Of a DNA stretch of 64,000 nucleotides, positions 24,274-33,206 are shown piece after piece; position 1 is the first letter of the stretch; each line of letters opens with the position of its first letter. A program made the translations under genes and the position numbers. Where the stretch lies: contig NZ_AKJS01000118.1 of the NCBI RefSeq assembly GCF_000282215.1, positions 47,953 to 111,952 on the forward strand, written 5' to 3'. The notes below the pieces were generated by a model. The model saw only the letters and a list, made by a program, of their open reading frames with translations. It was not told the DNA's origin and ran no database searches. The DNA comes from Pseudomonas sp. GM21 (GTDB lineage: Bacteria; Pseudomonadota; Gammaproteobacteria; Pseudomonadales; Pseudomonadaceae).

Positions 24274-25031
24274 GGCGCTACCTTGTTGTGGCGTAAGTGA
24301 GTAATGGCGTTGTGGCTGATCAACAGGGCCAGGGTCTGGCTGAGATCGAACTCGGGTGCGTTTTGCGCGGCTTGAATCAGCGGCTGGCCGCTTTGCAGGT
24401 TGTGAATGAAGGCACTGGCGCCGGGTTCGATGACGAAGACTTCAACGTCCAGACCGTTACGCAGGATCAGCGCGTGTTGCTCCCGGTGCAGGTCTATCCC
24501 GGCCAGCGTTGCGTCCTGCTGATGGGCCGCCCAGATCGAGACCACGGCGAAGGTAGAGGTCAGCACGTTCAGCGAGGGATGAAGTCCGACGGTCAGCTCG
24601 CTCAGGGCTTGCGGATCAGCGAGCTGCTCGCTGATCTGTTCATGGCTCGACGGTTGGGCGTCGGCTGCGTGATAAGCAGTGGTGCGCAACCGTTCGAGTC
24701 TGGCGACATCCGCCAGATACGGCACGCTGCTCGCCGGTTTGAAGCCTTCGATAAACCCCGGGAAGTTGTTGCCGTAATCTTTGATCAACGTGCTCTGAGG
24801 CGCGTTGTTGAGCAAATAGACGCTGGCCATGGCATGGAAGAACTCCTCACCGACCAGTTGCATGACAACGGGGTAGCTGTAGGCCAACGCGTTGATCAGC
24901 GAGCTCTGTACATTGTTGCGATACACCGCGAAACGGCTGGCGGGATCGGCGCCATTGGCACTGAACAAGCCCTCGGGGCAGCTCGATCGGGGATCAAGCA
25001 GGGCGGCGGAAAAAGCGGCTTGCGTGCTCAA
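24270..25031 (-). CDS. bufC: BufC-like DUF2063 protein, partner of the MNIO enzyme
   Basis: Protein of 253 residues. The N-terminal ~100 residues (RFAVYRNNVQSSLINALAYSYPVV and GEEFFHAMASVYL) match the DUF2063 domain, often named putative DNA-binding domain. In MNIO pathways such proteins act as RiPP-recognition partners that bring the precursor to the enzyme. It overlaps BufB and DoxX by 4 nt at each side. The role is by family and operon context. Confidence 0.85.
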   Translation of the reverse strand: MSTQAAFSAALLDPRSSCPEGLFSANGADPASRFAVYRNNVQSSLINALAYSYPVVMQLVGEEFFHAMASVYLLNNAPQSTLIKDYGNNFPGFIEGFKPASSVPYLADVARLERLRTTAYHAADAQPSSHEQISEQLADPQALSELTVGLHPSLNVLTSTFAVVSIWAAHQQDATLAGIDLHREQHALILRNGLDVEVFVIEPGASAFIHNLQSGQPLIQAAQNAPEFDLSQTLALLISHNAITHLRHNKVAP

Positions 25032-25882
25032 GGACGACCTCCCGGAAAAAGTAGCAACTCATCGGCCTGACGCGCCTCGGCCTGCAAGACGCTGAAGGCC
25101 GGCAACTGATTGTCGCGTTCGATCAGGGTGGCTATCGGGCCTGTTCGCTCCAGCACGCGCTGGTACAACGACCAGACGGCGGTATCGATGGGGGCGCCGT
25201 GATCATCAATCAGCAGACGGTCACCGAGGCTGTCGGTGTCTTCGGAAAAACCCGCCAGATGAATCTCGCCGACGGCATGAAGGGGCAGGGCGTCGATGTA
25301 GGCTTCTGGATCACGACGATGATTGGTGCACGATACATAGACGTTGTTCACATCCAGCAATAGCCCGCAGCCTGTGCGCTGGATGACTTCGCTGATGAAG
25401 TCTGCTTCATCAATGGTCGAGCGCTCGAACGCCAGGTAGGTGGCCGGGTTCTCTAGCAACATTGGGCGTTTAAGGGTGTTTTGAGCTTGATCGATGTGTT
25501 CGCAGACACGGTTCAGCGTTGCGTTGTCATAGGCCAGAGGCAACAGGTCATTCAGGAACACCGGACCATGGCTTGACCAGGCCAGGTGTTCGGAAAAGGC
25601 GCGGGGTTGGTAGCGCTCGATAAGTGCGGCGAGGCGCTTGAGGTGCAGAGTGTCCAGCGGACCTTCGCCGCCAATCGACAGACCCACGCCATGCAGCGAC
25701 AGCGGATACTGCTCGCGAATCAACCCCAGATAATGATGAAACGGGCCGCCGGCCACCATGTAGTTTTCGGCGTGGACTTCGAAGAAACCGATGTCCGGTT
25801 GTGAACCGAGCACTTCACGAAAGTGCTCGGTCTTGAGCCCCAGCCCGGCGCGGGGCGGGAGCCCGAACGGTGAATGGTTCAT
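25028..25882 (-). CDS. bufB: BufB-like MNIO (DUF692) enzyme, multinuclear iron RiPP maturase
   Basis: DUF692 TIM-barrel enzyme of 284 residues from ATG 25882; a GTG at 25891 is an alternative. Family metal-ligand regions are present: FEVHAENYM, SEHLAWS, LLENPATYL, LLLDVNNVYV, EIHLAGFSED and DDHG. MNIO enzymes use two or three iron ions to modify Cys residues of precursor peptides, making oxazolones, thioamides or thiooxazoles. The adjacent DUF2282 peptide is the presumed substrate and the next gene its partner. Confidence 0.9.
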   Translation of the reverse strand: MNHSPFGLPPRAGLGLKTEHFREVLGSQPDIGFFEVHAENYMVAGGPFHHYLGLIREQYPLSLHGVGLSIGGEGPLDTLHLKRLAALIERYQPRAFSEHLAWSSHGPVFLNDLLPLAYDNATLNRVCEHIDQAQNTLKRPMLLENPATYLAFERSTIDEADFISEVIQRTGCGLLLDVNNVYVSCTNHRRDPEAYIDALPLHAVGEIHLAGFSEDTDSLGDRLLIDDHGAPIDTAVWSLYQRVLERTGPIATLIERDNQLPAFSVLQAEARQADELLLFPGGRP

Positions 25883-25907
25883 GGTCGACACTCGGGCGGG
25901 GTCCGGA

Positions 25908-26219
25908 TCAGGCCTTGGCTTTGGCTTTGAAGGCTTCCAGCTGACCGTATTCGGTCGGAGAGGTCTTGCTTTCAGTCTTGACGCAGGTGCCTTTCGGAAC
26001 GAGTTTCCAGGCGTTTGCCTGATAGTCTATTTTTGAAGTGCCGGCACAGGTGGTGCCAGCGCCAGCTGCGCAATCGTTATGACCTTTCATGGCCACGCCG
26101 AAGCATTTTTCCATGGTGTCGTCGGCCGCGTGGACGGTGGAAACAGCGGCCATGCTCAAGGCAGAACCGAGGGTCAGAACCAGGGCGGTGGCGGACAGGG
26201 TGCGGGTGGTAGCAGTCAT
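25908..26219 (-). CDS. bufA: BufA-like DUF2282 precursor peptide (bufferin)
   Basis: Exported small protein of 103 residues with a signal peptide ending near STVHA. The core has four Cys in the DUF2282 pattern (EKCFGVAMKGHNDCAAG, TTCAGTS, KGTCVKTE). Family members are RiPP precursors whose Cys are modified by the MNIO enzyme and which then buffer copper in the periplasm. It is the first gene of the operon, 25 nt before BufB. Copper as ligand is inferred from characterised relatives. Confidence 0.88.
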   Translation of the reverse strand: MTATTRTLSATALVLTLGSALSMAAVSTVHAADDTMEKCFGVAMKGHNDCAAGAGTTCAGTSKIDYQANAWKLVPKGTCVKTESKTSPTEYGQLEAFKAKAKA

Positions 26220-26592
26220 GAAGTTTCTCCGGTTTCATTCAGGTTTTTACAAACGGTTTGCGCTTGCTTGTCCCTCTAGAGAAACGAGGTGGCGATGCGT
26301 TACAGCCGAGCTCAAACTTTTTTACTGCACTGATCATTCCCATGCTCTGCATGGGTTGTTTGAACAACAAACTGGCTCAACTACCAAACGACCGTTCGTC
26401 GCAATGCAGCGCTTGCCTGTTATTTCTGACAGTAGCCAGCCTCCTGTCGAGGGTGTTCCATAGTCACCTGTACGCCAAGGACGGTGACCCATGACGGACG
26501 ATCAATCAGCTTCGCAATGGCCGTGGACTTTGAAGTTTGCAGGTGGCGAGAGCGGGTCGCTTATCACCGAAAGGCAGACCTTGAAGTCGGCA
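26220..26592. other. Divergent intergenic region between the buf operon and the halovibrin-like pair
   Basis: About 370 nt with no gene called. It must carry the promoters of the bufA-like gene (minus) and of the first exported paralogue (plus). Short open frames here show no family features. An in-frame ATG at 26491 with AAGGA 9 nt upstream could lengthen the next gene, but would put 34 residues before its signal peptide. No operator was recognised. Confidence 0.5.
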
Positions 26593-27957
26593 ATGTACGC
26601 AGCCATGCGTTCGTTTTTTGCCCTGGCCTGCACTCTGCCGATGGTGTTCTGTACGGTTGCCGCCCAGCCGCTGCTCGATCCGCTGGATACTCTTAAGCGC
26701 ATCAACCACAACTACAACACTCTGAAGGACGCTTGCCAGGAACCCGATACCGGCGCCGCGCGCGGCCTCTATTACTGCAGTGGCGTGACCTTGCGCATGG
26801 TCAACGACGGGCCCTTCAATCCCTGGGACTACAGCCCCTACGCGATCAAGATCGGCGGAACGTCGTATTCATGGATCCGCAAGGATCTGAGCACCCGAAT
26901 GCTCATTCACCCGGCCGGTTTCATCCTGCGAACTCCAACAGATGCTGCGGCGTTGAGCCTGCCGGTCAAGGAGCAGGGCTGGACCTGCATCTACGCCTTC
27001 GATGGTGGTACCGGGCCGGAGCGCAAGTGGTACGGCTGCGGCTTCTTCGACAGCCGCGAGCCGCCGCGTGCGGCCCAAGGCGTGATGAACAACCGCAATT
27101 CCGCCTTGGCTTACGGCACCTGTGCAGAAGTCGGGGTGAGCACCGATGAGCAATGGACCCGGAATTACACCGGGCCGAAGGCGGGCTCGATCCAAACCGG
27201 CCAGTGCTCCTGGAACGCGGAAAAACCCAGCGACTGGAACGCCATGATCCGGACTCACGAGTCCCGGCTGAACCCCACCAGCAAGGACCCCTACGCCTTC
27301 AATGGCCAAGTCAACGAGTTCATGTTGAAGAATGCTTCGGCAACCAACGACGGCAGCGAAAACATGAAATACATCGATGCCTTCATCTACGACGTCAACG
27401 CCACGCGCAACTTTGCTACTCGCGGTGACCAGGCCCCACCGAAACAAGAGAATGGGCTGAACAGCGCGCGCAACTTCCAGAAGAAACTCCAGGCCCAGGG
27501 CTACAGCGTGCCGATCCTGCGGCTGGATTTCACCAAGCCGGCGGAGCAGCGTTTCAGCTATATCGCCACCGACCAGGCGATAGACCTGACGGGTGCCAGC
27601 GGTGCACAGCCAACCCCGGTTGCACCTGCGCCCAGCTACATCGCCTCTGCCGATTGGATCAAGCGTTACGACCCCGGTACCCGCAAGGATGAATGGACCT
27701 TGAGCGTGGTGCCCACGGCGACTGGTCGCGCCTTGCCCAACAAGCAGGCCGGGGCTCTGTACGACCAGCTGTTCACCCTCAAAGGTGCAGACAGCAACTG
27801 GCGTGACAATGAACATTCCGCAGGCAGCATGCGCCAGCAATTGAGCTGCGTCCTGGCCAATTACCGCACCAAGAAGCCCTGGAATCTCGAGCCTTTCAGG
27901 CCCGCTTTGTCGGATGGCGAGACGCGGGCCGCGGGTTGCAACCCGGTCCCGCGTTGA
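26593..27957 (+). CDS. Exported halovibrin HvnA-like protein 1 with DUF2599-like C terminus
   Basis: Predicted exported protein of 454 residues when started at ATG 26593, where a signal peptide (RSFFALACTLPMVFCTVAA) begins. The N-terminal domain has LYYCSGVTLR, NPWDYSP, SYSWIRKD and GWTCIYAFDGGTG, a pattern I associate with halovibrin-type NAD-hydrolysing/ADP-ribosyl toxins. About eight Cys suit an extracytoplasmic protein. The last ~100 residues (WIKRYDPG, SVVPTATGRA, KPWNLEPFRP) look like DUF2599. It is the first of a paralogous pair 34 nt apart. The toxin assignment is uncertain. Confidence 0.6.
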   Translation: MYAAMRSFFALACTLPMVFCTVAAQPLLDPLDTLKRINHNYNTLKDACQEPDTGAARGLYYCSGVTLRMVNDGPFNPWDYSPYAIKIGGTSYSWIRKDLSTRMLIHPAGFILRTPTDAAALSLPVKEQGWTCIYAFDGGTGPERKWYGCGFFDSREPPRAAQGVMNNRNSALAYGTCAEVGVSTDEQWTRNYTGPKAGSIQTGQCSWNAEKPSDWNAMIRTHESRLNPTSKDPYAFNGQVNEFMLKNASATNDGSENMKYIDAFIYDVNATRNFATRGDQAPPKQENGLNSARNFQKKLQAQGYSVPILRLDFTKPAEQRFSYIATDQAIDLTGASGAQPTPVAPAPSYIASADWIKRYDPGTRKDEWTLSVVPTATGRALPNKQAGALYDQLFTLKGADSNWRDNEHSAGSMRQQLSCVLANYRTKKPWNLEPFRPALSDGETRAAGCNPVPR

Positions 27958-27991
27958 AGGTGTGTTTTGGCTAATCAAGGAGATGCAAGCC

Positions 27992-29230
27992 ATGAAAAAC
28001 CGTCTGAACAGGATCGCTCCATTACTCATGTTCCCGCTGCTGGTGCAGGTGACATGGGCCTATGCCGAGTCATGCGAAGAGACGCTGAAAAAGGTTGAAA
28101 CGTTGTACAACAAAACAGTCGATCGTTGCGGGCCGGATCCCGCGTCGGACTGTTCGGGATTGATAATCAGGGGCACTCACCGGCCCGATCCGGCAAAGGG
28201 GCAGAAATGGGATGTGTGGAATCCAAGCCCGACAGCAATAGAAAAGGGTACTTTTGCCGCTTCCTATATGCGTACCGACGGCATCAGCTATGCAGATCCT
28301 GGCATGAGTACTCAGAACGGCTACATCATCACTCCGATAGATCAGGTACGCGAGCCCGAGACTCCGGTGCATGTCTACTGTGCGTTTCCTAACGACGCCT
28401 GGACCGACTATCGAGAGGACCGAGGCTGTGGGAACAACAAAAACACTGTCCAGACAGAAGCCGTATGCCAGGCCATGCCGCCACCTGTCTTGAACGCGAA
28501 AGACTGGGTCGCGCATTTCACAAAATTCAACAACGACAAAAACCAGGATCAGTTGCAATGTGGGTTCAATATGCGCAATCCCATGAGCAGCAAGGATCGG
28601 GTAGACGCTTTTCGCAATTTCATCGAGGCGCGGAAAGTCATCAATAGTCGTGAGTTTCAAACCCAGACAGAATTGCGCCTGGGTAACCCTAAAACCGACG
28701 AGCTACCTATTCTGGCGTTTTTTTACAGCGATCAACGTGGTTTGAACGATGCCTTGGCCAATCAGCGGGACTATAAAGCCAAGACAGGCAAGGACCGCAA
28801 CATCATCAAGATTGATTTCCCCAAAACCCCGGTCAGCAAGGCCACCTTCTCGTGCATCCAAACCACGCCGTCGCCGACACAACAATTCTGTGACAAGTAC
28901 ATCGAGTCAAGCACCTGGGTAAAACGTCCCGATCCGGAACTTGGGCCGAACACCTGGTCGCTCGTGGTGGTGCCTACCGCTTGCGGCCGCGCTATCAAGG
29001 ATGATCAGACCGACAGAATGTTTGCCGAGTTGTACAACAAACATAAAGGCGATGAGCAATGGCGACAGTACAGCGTCAATGGCGGGTCACTCCGTCGGCA
29101 AATGGTTTGTCATCTGGCGGCAACCGTCGACGGCACGCCTGTCAGGAACAAGCCCGAGTGGAACCTTGAACCGGCGCGGCCATACGTCGACCAGGCCACG
29201 GCCGTAGCGCAGTACTGCAATCCGTACTGA
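27992..29230 (+). CDS. Exported halovibrin HvnA-like protein 2 with DUF2599-like C terminus
   Basis: Paralogue of the preceding gene, 412 residues. The signal peptide is LNRIAPLLMFPLLVQVTWAYA. The same blocks appear in order: CSGLIIRGTH, VWNPSP, SYMRTDG, QNGYIITP, HVYCAFP, and C-terminal WVKRPDPE, VVVPTACGRA and KPEWNLEPARP. AAGGAG 9 nt before ATG 27992 sets the start; the ATG at 27983 is too close. The two genes form an operon ended by a terminator at 29292. Function is not proven. Confidence 0.6.
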   Translation: MKNRLNRIAPLLMFPLLVQVTWAYAESCEETLKKVETLYNKTVDRCGPDPASDCSGLIIRGTHRPDPAKGQKWDVWNPSPTAIEKGTFAASYMRTDGISYADPGMSTQNGYIITPIDQVREPETPVHVYCAFPNDAWTDYREDRGCGNNKNTVQTEAVCQAMPPPVLNAKDWVAHFTKFNNDKNQDQLQCGFNMRNPMSSKDRVDAFRNFIEARKVINSREFQTQTELRLGNPKTDELPILAFFYSDQRGLNDALANQRDYKAKTGKDRNIIKIDFPKTPVSKATFSCIQTTPSPTQQFCDKYIESSTWVKRPDPELGPNTWSLVVVPTACGRAIKDDQTDRMFAELYNKHKGDEQWRQYSVNGGSLRRQMVCHLAATVDGTPVRNKPEWNLEPARPYVDQATAVAQYCNPY

Positions 29231-29291
29231 GGCTATTCAGCGGAAAAAGCCGATCTGCCGATACCCCAGGTATTGGCAGATTATCCGCAAT

Positions 29292-29316
29292 AAAAAACGG
29301 CCCGAAGGCCGTTTTT
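29292..29316. terminator. Bidirectional terminator between the halovibrin pair and livF
   Basis: AAAAAACGGCC / GGCCGTTTTT hairpin with A- and T-runs at both sides, 15 nt after livF's stop on the minus strand and 61 nt after the exported paralogue's stop. Confidence 0.92.
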
Positions 29317-29331
29317 GTTCACCGCGAAGAC

Positions 29332-30033
29332 TCAACCACCCAGATACGCTTCACGCACTTTCGGATCAGTCAGCAGCGCTTCACCCGTGCCTTGCATCAC
29401 CACCCGGCCGTTCTCCAGAACGTACGCGCGGTCGGCAATTTTCAGTGCCTGGTTCGCGTTCTGCTCAACCAGAAACACGGTCACGCCATCCTTGCGCAGT
29501 TGTTCGATGATGTCGAAGATCTGCTGGATGATGATCGGTGCGAGGCCCAACGAAGGTTCGTCGAGCAACAGCAGCTTGGGTTTGCTCATCAACGCACGGC
29601 CGATGGCGAGCATTTGCTGTTCGCCGCCGGACATGGTGCCGCCGCGCTGGGCGAAACGTTCTTTCAGGCGTGGGAAAAGTCCGAGAACCTTGTCCATCTG
29701 TTCCTGATAGTCGCCCTTGTCGGTGAAGAAACCGCCCATGGCGAGGTTTTCTTCCACGGTCAGGCGCGAGAACACCCGACGACCTTCCGGCACGACGGCG
29801 ATGCTTTTGCGCATGATCTGCGACGAGCTCTGGCCGACCAGTTCCTCACCCATGTAGCGGATGCTGCCGCTGTGAGCTTGCGGCGAACCGCAGAGCGTCA
29901 TCAGCAGGGTCGACTTGCCGGCACCGTTGGCGCCGATCAGGGTCACGATTTCGCCCTGGCGGACTTCCACGTTAACGCTGTGCAGGGCCTGGATCTTGCC
30001 GTAGAAAGTGGAAACGTTTTCGAATTGCAGCAT
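29332..30033 (-). CDS. livF: Branched-chain amino acid ABC transporter ATPase LivF (BraG)
   Basis: Cytoplasmic ATPase of 233 residues energising Leu/Ile/Val import. Walker A GANGAGKST, signature MSGGEQQM and Walker B LLLLDEPSLGL are intact. The layout matches P. aeruginosa braG. It starts directly after livG's stop in a five-gene block with livG, livM, livH and livK. Confidence 0.95.
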   Translation of the reverse strand: MLQFENVSTFYGKIQALHSVNVEVRQGEIVTLIGANGAGKSTLLMTLCGSPQAHSGSIRYMGEELVGQSSSQIMRKSIAVVPEGRRVFSRLTVEENLAMGGFFTDKGDYQEQMDKVLGLFPRLKERFAQRGGTMSGGEQQMLAIGRALMSKPKLLLLDEPSLGLAPIIIQQIFDIIEQLRKDGVTVFLVEQNANQALKIADRAYVLENGRVVMQGTGEALLTDPKVREAYLGG

Positions 30034-30801
30034 TTACGCTTCCCCCAGGTAGGCTTTGATCACTTCGGGATTGTCGCGGATCTGTTCCGGCGTGCCGTTG
30101 GCCAGGGGGGTGCCCTGGTTGATCACGACGATGTGGTCGGAAATGCTCATGACCAGTTTCATGTCGTGTTCGATCAGCAGTACGGTGACGTTGTGCTCTT
30201 CACGCAACATGCTGATCAGGGCCTTGAGGTCTTCGGTTTCCTTCGGGTTCAGGCCGGCAGCCGGTTCGTCGAGCATGAGGATCCGCGGACGGGTCATCAT
30301 GCAGCGAGCTATTTCCAGACGACGTTGCTGACCGTAGGCCAGGGTGCCGGCCGGGCGGTTAGCGAACTGCGTGAGGTTGACCTTGTCCAGCCAGTAGGCG
30401 GCGAACTCCATGGCTTCGCGTTCGCTTTTGCGGAACCCCGGGGTCTTGAACAGGCCGGACAGGAAGTTGGTGTTCAGGTGACGGTGCTGCGCGATCAAGA
30501 GGTTCTCGACCGCGGTCATGTCCTTGAACAGCCGCACGTTCTGGAAGGTGCGCACCACGCCTTTGAGGGCGATCTTGTGGCCCGGCAGGCCTTCGATCGG
30601 CTCGCCGTCCAGCAGGATGCTGCCGCCACTCGGTTTGTAGAAACCGGTCAGGCAGTTGAACACCGTGGTTTTGCCGGCACCGTTAGGGCCGATCAACGCA
30701 ACCACCTGCTTTTCTTTCACGGTCAGGGCTACGCCATTGACCGCCAGCAAGCCGCCGAAGCGCATGCTCAGATTTTCGACTTTCAGGATCTCGCGGCTCA
30801 T
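30034..30801 (-). CDS. livG: Branched-chain amino acid ABC transporter ATPase LivG (BraF)
   Basis: ATPase of 255 residues, second nucleotide-binding subunit of the importer. It has Walker A GPNGAGKTT, signature AYGQQRRLEIA and Walker B RILMLDEPAAGL. It overlaps livM by 4 nt, and its stop abuts livF. Confidence 0.95.
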   Translation of the reverse strand: MSREILKVENLSMRFGGLLAVNGVALTVKEKQVVALIGPNGAGKTTVFNCLTGFYKPSGGSILLDGEPIEGLPGHKIALKGVVRTFQNVRLFKDMTAVENLLIAQHRHLNTNFLSGLFKTPGFRKSEREAMEFAAYWLDKVNLTQFANRPAGTLAYGQQRRLEIARCMMTRPRILMLDEPAAGLNPKETEDLKALISMLREEHNVTVLLIEHDMKLVMSISDHIVVINQGTPLANGTPEQIRDNPEVIKAYLGEA

Positions 30802-32054
30802 TTGCGCAGCTCCATGTGAGGACGTTGCATGGGCAGCAGGCCTTGAGGACGCCAGATCATCATCAGCACCATCAAGGCGCCGAACATCAACATGCGGTAC
30901 TCACTGAACTCACGCATCATTTCCGGCAACAGGATCATCACCACGGCAGCCAGGATCACGCCCAGTTGCGAGCCCATGCCACCCAATACGACGATGGCGA
31001 GAATGATCGCCGACTCGATGAAGGTGAAGGACTCCGGTGTCACCAGTCCCTGACGGGCAGCGAAGAAACTACCGGCAAAACCGGCGAAGCTGGCGCCCAG
31101 GGTGAAGGCCGACAGCTTGATGACCGTAGGATTGAGACCCAGCGCACGGCAGGCGATTTCGTCTTCACGCAACGCTTCCCAGGCACGGCCAATGGGCATG
31201 CGCAGCAAACGGTTGATGACGAACAACGCGCCGAGGGCCAGCAACAGCGCAACCAGGTACAGGAAAATCACCTTGTTGATCGAGTTGTATGCAATGCCGA
31301 AGTACTCGTGGAACGTCTGCATCCCTTCGGCGGCTTTACGTTCGAAGGTCAGGCCGAAGAACGTTGGTTTTTCGATGTTGCTGATGCCGTTCGGGCCACC
31401 GGTGAGACCGGTCAGGTTACGCAGGAACAGACGGATGATTTCACCGAAGCCCAGGGTCACGATGGCCAAATAGTCACCGCGCAGACGCAGGACCGGGAAG
31501 CCCAGCAGGAAGCCGAAGGTGGCCGCCATCAGGCCGGCAATCGGCAGGCAGATCCAGAAGCTCAGGCCGTAGTAGTGCGACAGCAGCGCATAACTGTAGG
31601 CACCGACGGCATAGAAACCGACGTAACCCAGGTCAAGCAGACCGGCCAGGCCGACCACGATGTTCAGGCCCAGGCCCAGCATCACGTAGATCAGCACCAG
31701 TGTTGCGATGTCCACCGCCCCGCGAGAGCCGAAGAACGGCCAGACCAGCGCACCGGCGATCAGCGCAATGATGATCCAGCGCTGGGTGCTCGGCAGGGTC
31801 AGGAAGTTACTGGCCTTGGCCGGAATCAGCGGCATGCTTGGCGACGAACGCCAGGCCGAGCTGATCTGCTGATCGAACAACACGCGCAGGAACATCAGTA
31901 CTGAACATACCGCGATGGTGATCAGCGTGGCGTCGCTGGTGCCATGGACTTCCAGGTTGATGCCGACGATGGTCAACTTCAGACCCAGTACCGGGTAGGC
32001 AACGGCCCACACCAGCAAGGCGCTGAACAGCGCCTGTTTAAGATTCCTAGTCAT
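30798..32054 (-). CDS. livM: Branched-chain amino acid ABC transporter permease LivM (BraE)
   Basis: Inner-membrane permease of 418 residues, about ten helices. The first ~90 residues are the extra N-terminal part found in LivM of proteobacteria. The permease motif ALREDEIACRALGLN, contacting the ATPases, is present. It overlaps livH by 4 nt and livG by 4 nt. Confidence 0.95.
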   Translation of the reverse strand: MTRNLKQALFSALLVWAVAYPVLGLKLTIVGINLEVHGTSDATLITIAVCSVLMFLRVLFDQQISSAWRSSPSMPLIPAKASNFLTLPSTQRWIIIALIAGALVWPFFGSRGAVDIATLVLIYVMLGLGLNIVVGLAGLLDLGYVGFYAVGAYSYALLSHYYGLSFWICLPIAGLMAATFGFLLGFPVLRLRGDYLAIVTLGFGEIIRLFLRNLTGLTGGPNGISNIEKPTFFGLTFERKAAEGMQTFHEYFGIAYNSINKVIFLYLVALLLALGALFVINRLLRMPIGRAWEALREDEIACRALGLNPTVIKLSAFTLGASFAGFAGSFFAARQGLVTPESFTFIESAIILAIVVLGGMGSQLGVILAAVVMILLPEMMREFSEYRMLMFGALMVLMMIWRPQGLLPMQRPHMELRK

Positions 32055-32974
32055 ACTTTCTCAACCTCCGGACGGCCCAGCAGGCCGGTTGGCCGGAACA
32101 ACAACACCAGAACCAGCAGGCCGAACGCCACAACGTCCTTGTACTGGTCGCCGAAGATATCGGCACCGAAGGCTTCTGCGACACCGAGTACCAGCCCGCC
32201 GAGCATGGCGCCAGGGATGCTGCCGATACCGCCCAGTACTGCGGCGGTGAAGGCCTTGAGGCCGACCAGGAAACCGGCGTTCGGGTTGATCACGCCGTAT
32301 TGCATGCTCAGCAGCACCGCCGCGATGGCCGCCAGTGCGGCACCGATGACGAAGGTCAGGGCGATGATGTTGTTGGTGTTGATACCCAGCAGGTTGGCCA
32401 TCTTGATGTCTTCGGCACAGGCGCGGCAGGCGCGACCCAGGCGAGAGCGGGAGATGAACAGCGTCAGACCGAGCATGGCGACCAGAGTCACCACGAACAC
32501 CACGATTTGCATGTAGGAAATCAGCACTTCATGTGCACCACCTGGTCCGAAGGCAAAGTTGCCCGGAATCAGGTTGGGGATGGATTTGTCCTTGGAGTCT
32601 TGCGCCAGCAGAACCGTGTTCTGCAGGAAGATCGACATGCCGATGGCGGAAATCAGCGGGATCAGACGGTTGCTGCCGCGCAGGGGGCGGTAGGCGATCC
32701 GTTCGATGCTGTAACCGTAGGCACTGGTCACGACAATGGTCGCGAGGAAAGCGGCGGTCATCAACAGCGGAACACTGTCGAGTCCCAGCATGGCCAGCCC
32801 GGCGATGGCGATGAACGCCACGTATGAACCGATCATGTACACCTCGCCGTGGGCGAAGTTGATCATTCCAATGATGCCGTAAACCATCGTATAGCCGATG
32901 GCGATCAGGGCATACGTGCTGCCAATGGTCAGACCATTAACCAGCTGTTGGAAAAAGTGATAGATGTCAGGCAT
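32051..32974 (-). CDS. livH: Branched-chain amino acid ABC transporter permease LivH (BraD)
   Basis: Permease of 307 residues. The start MPDIYHFFQQLVNGLTIGS and the helix TYALIAIGYTMVYGIIGMINFAHGE are typical of the family. It carries the cytoplasmic loop RACAEDIKMANLLGIN for ATPase coupling. It lies 232 nt after livK, beyond a hairpin that may reduce read-through. Confidence 0.95.
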   Translation of the reverse strand: MPDIYHFFQQLVNGLTIGSTYALIAIGYTMVYGIIGMINFAHGEVYMIGSYVAFIAIAGLAMLGLDSVPLLMTAAFLATIVVTSAYGYSIERIAYRPLRGSNRLIPLISAIGMSIFLQNTVLLAQDSKDKSIPNLIPGNFAFGPGGAHEVLISYMQIVVFVVTLVAMLGLTLFISRSRLGRACRACAEDIKMANLLGINTNNIIALTFVIGAALAAIAAVLLSMQYGVINPNAGFLVGLKAFTAAVLGGIGSIPGAMLGGLVLGVAEAFGADIFGDQYKDVVAFGLLVLVLLFRPTGLLGRPEVEKV

Positions 32975-33157
32975 TACAGCGCTCCTAAAAACCTGATACG
33001 CATTTCACTGGTGGAGTCATTTTCCCGCTCGAGCCCCGTGGATCTGCATCCACTTCGAATTCGAGGTTTGCCAGCGAACCGCTGATGACGGTTTTGAGAT
33101 TTTCAGGTGGGGAGACTGGCGGATCACGCCAGCGCGGCCCAAAACGTTCGTAAAACA

Positions 33158-33183
33158 AAGCCCACGGCACGCCGTGGGCTTTA
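33158..33183 (-). terminator. Attenuator-like hairpin between livK and livH
   Basis: AAAGCCCACGGC / GCCGTGGGCTTTA forms a strong stem followed by a short T-rich run (GTTTTA) on the minus strand, 24 nt after the livK stop. Partial termination here would make the binding protein in excess over the membrane subunits. Confidence 0.7.
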
Positions 33184-33206
33184 TTGGCAGTCAGTATGGC
33201 AAAGCC

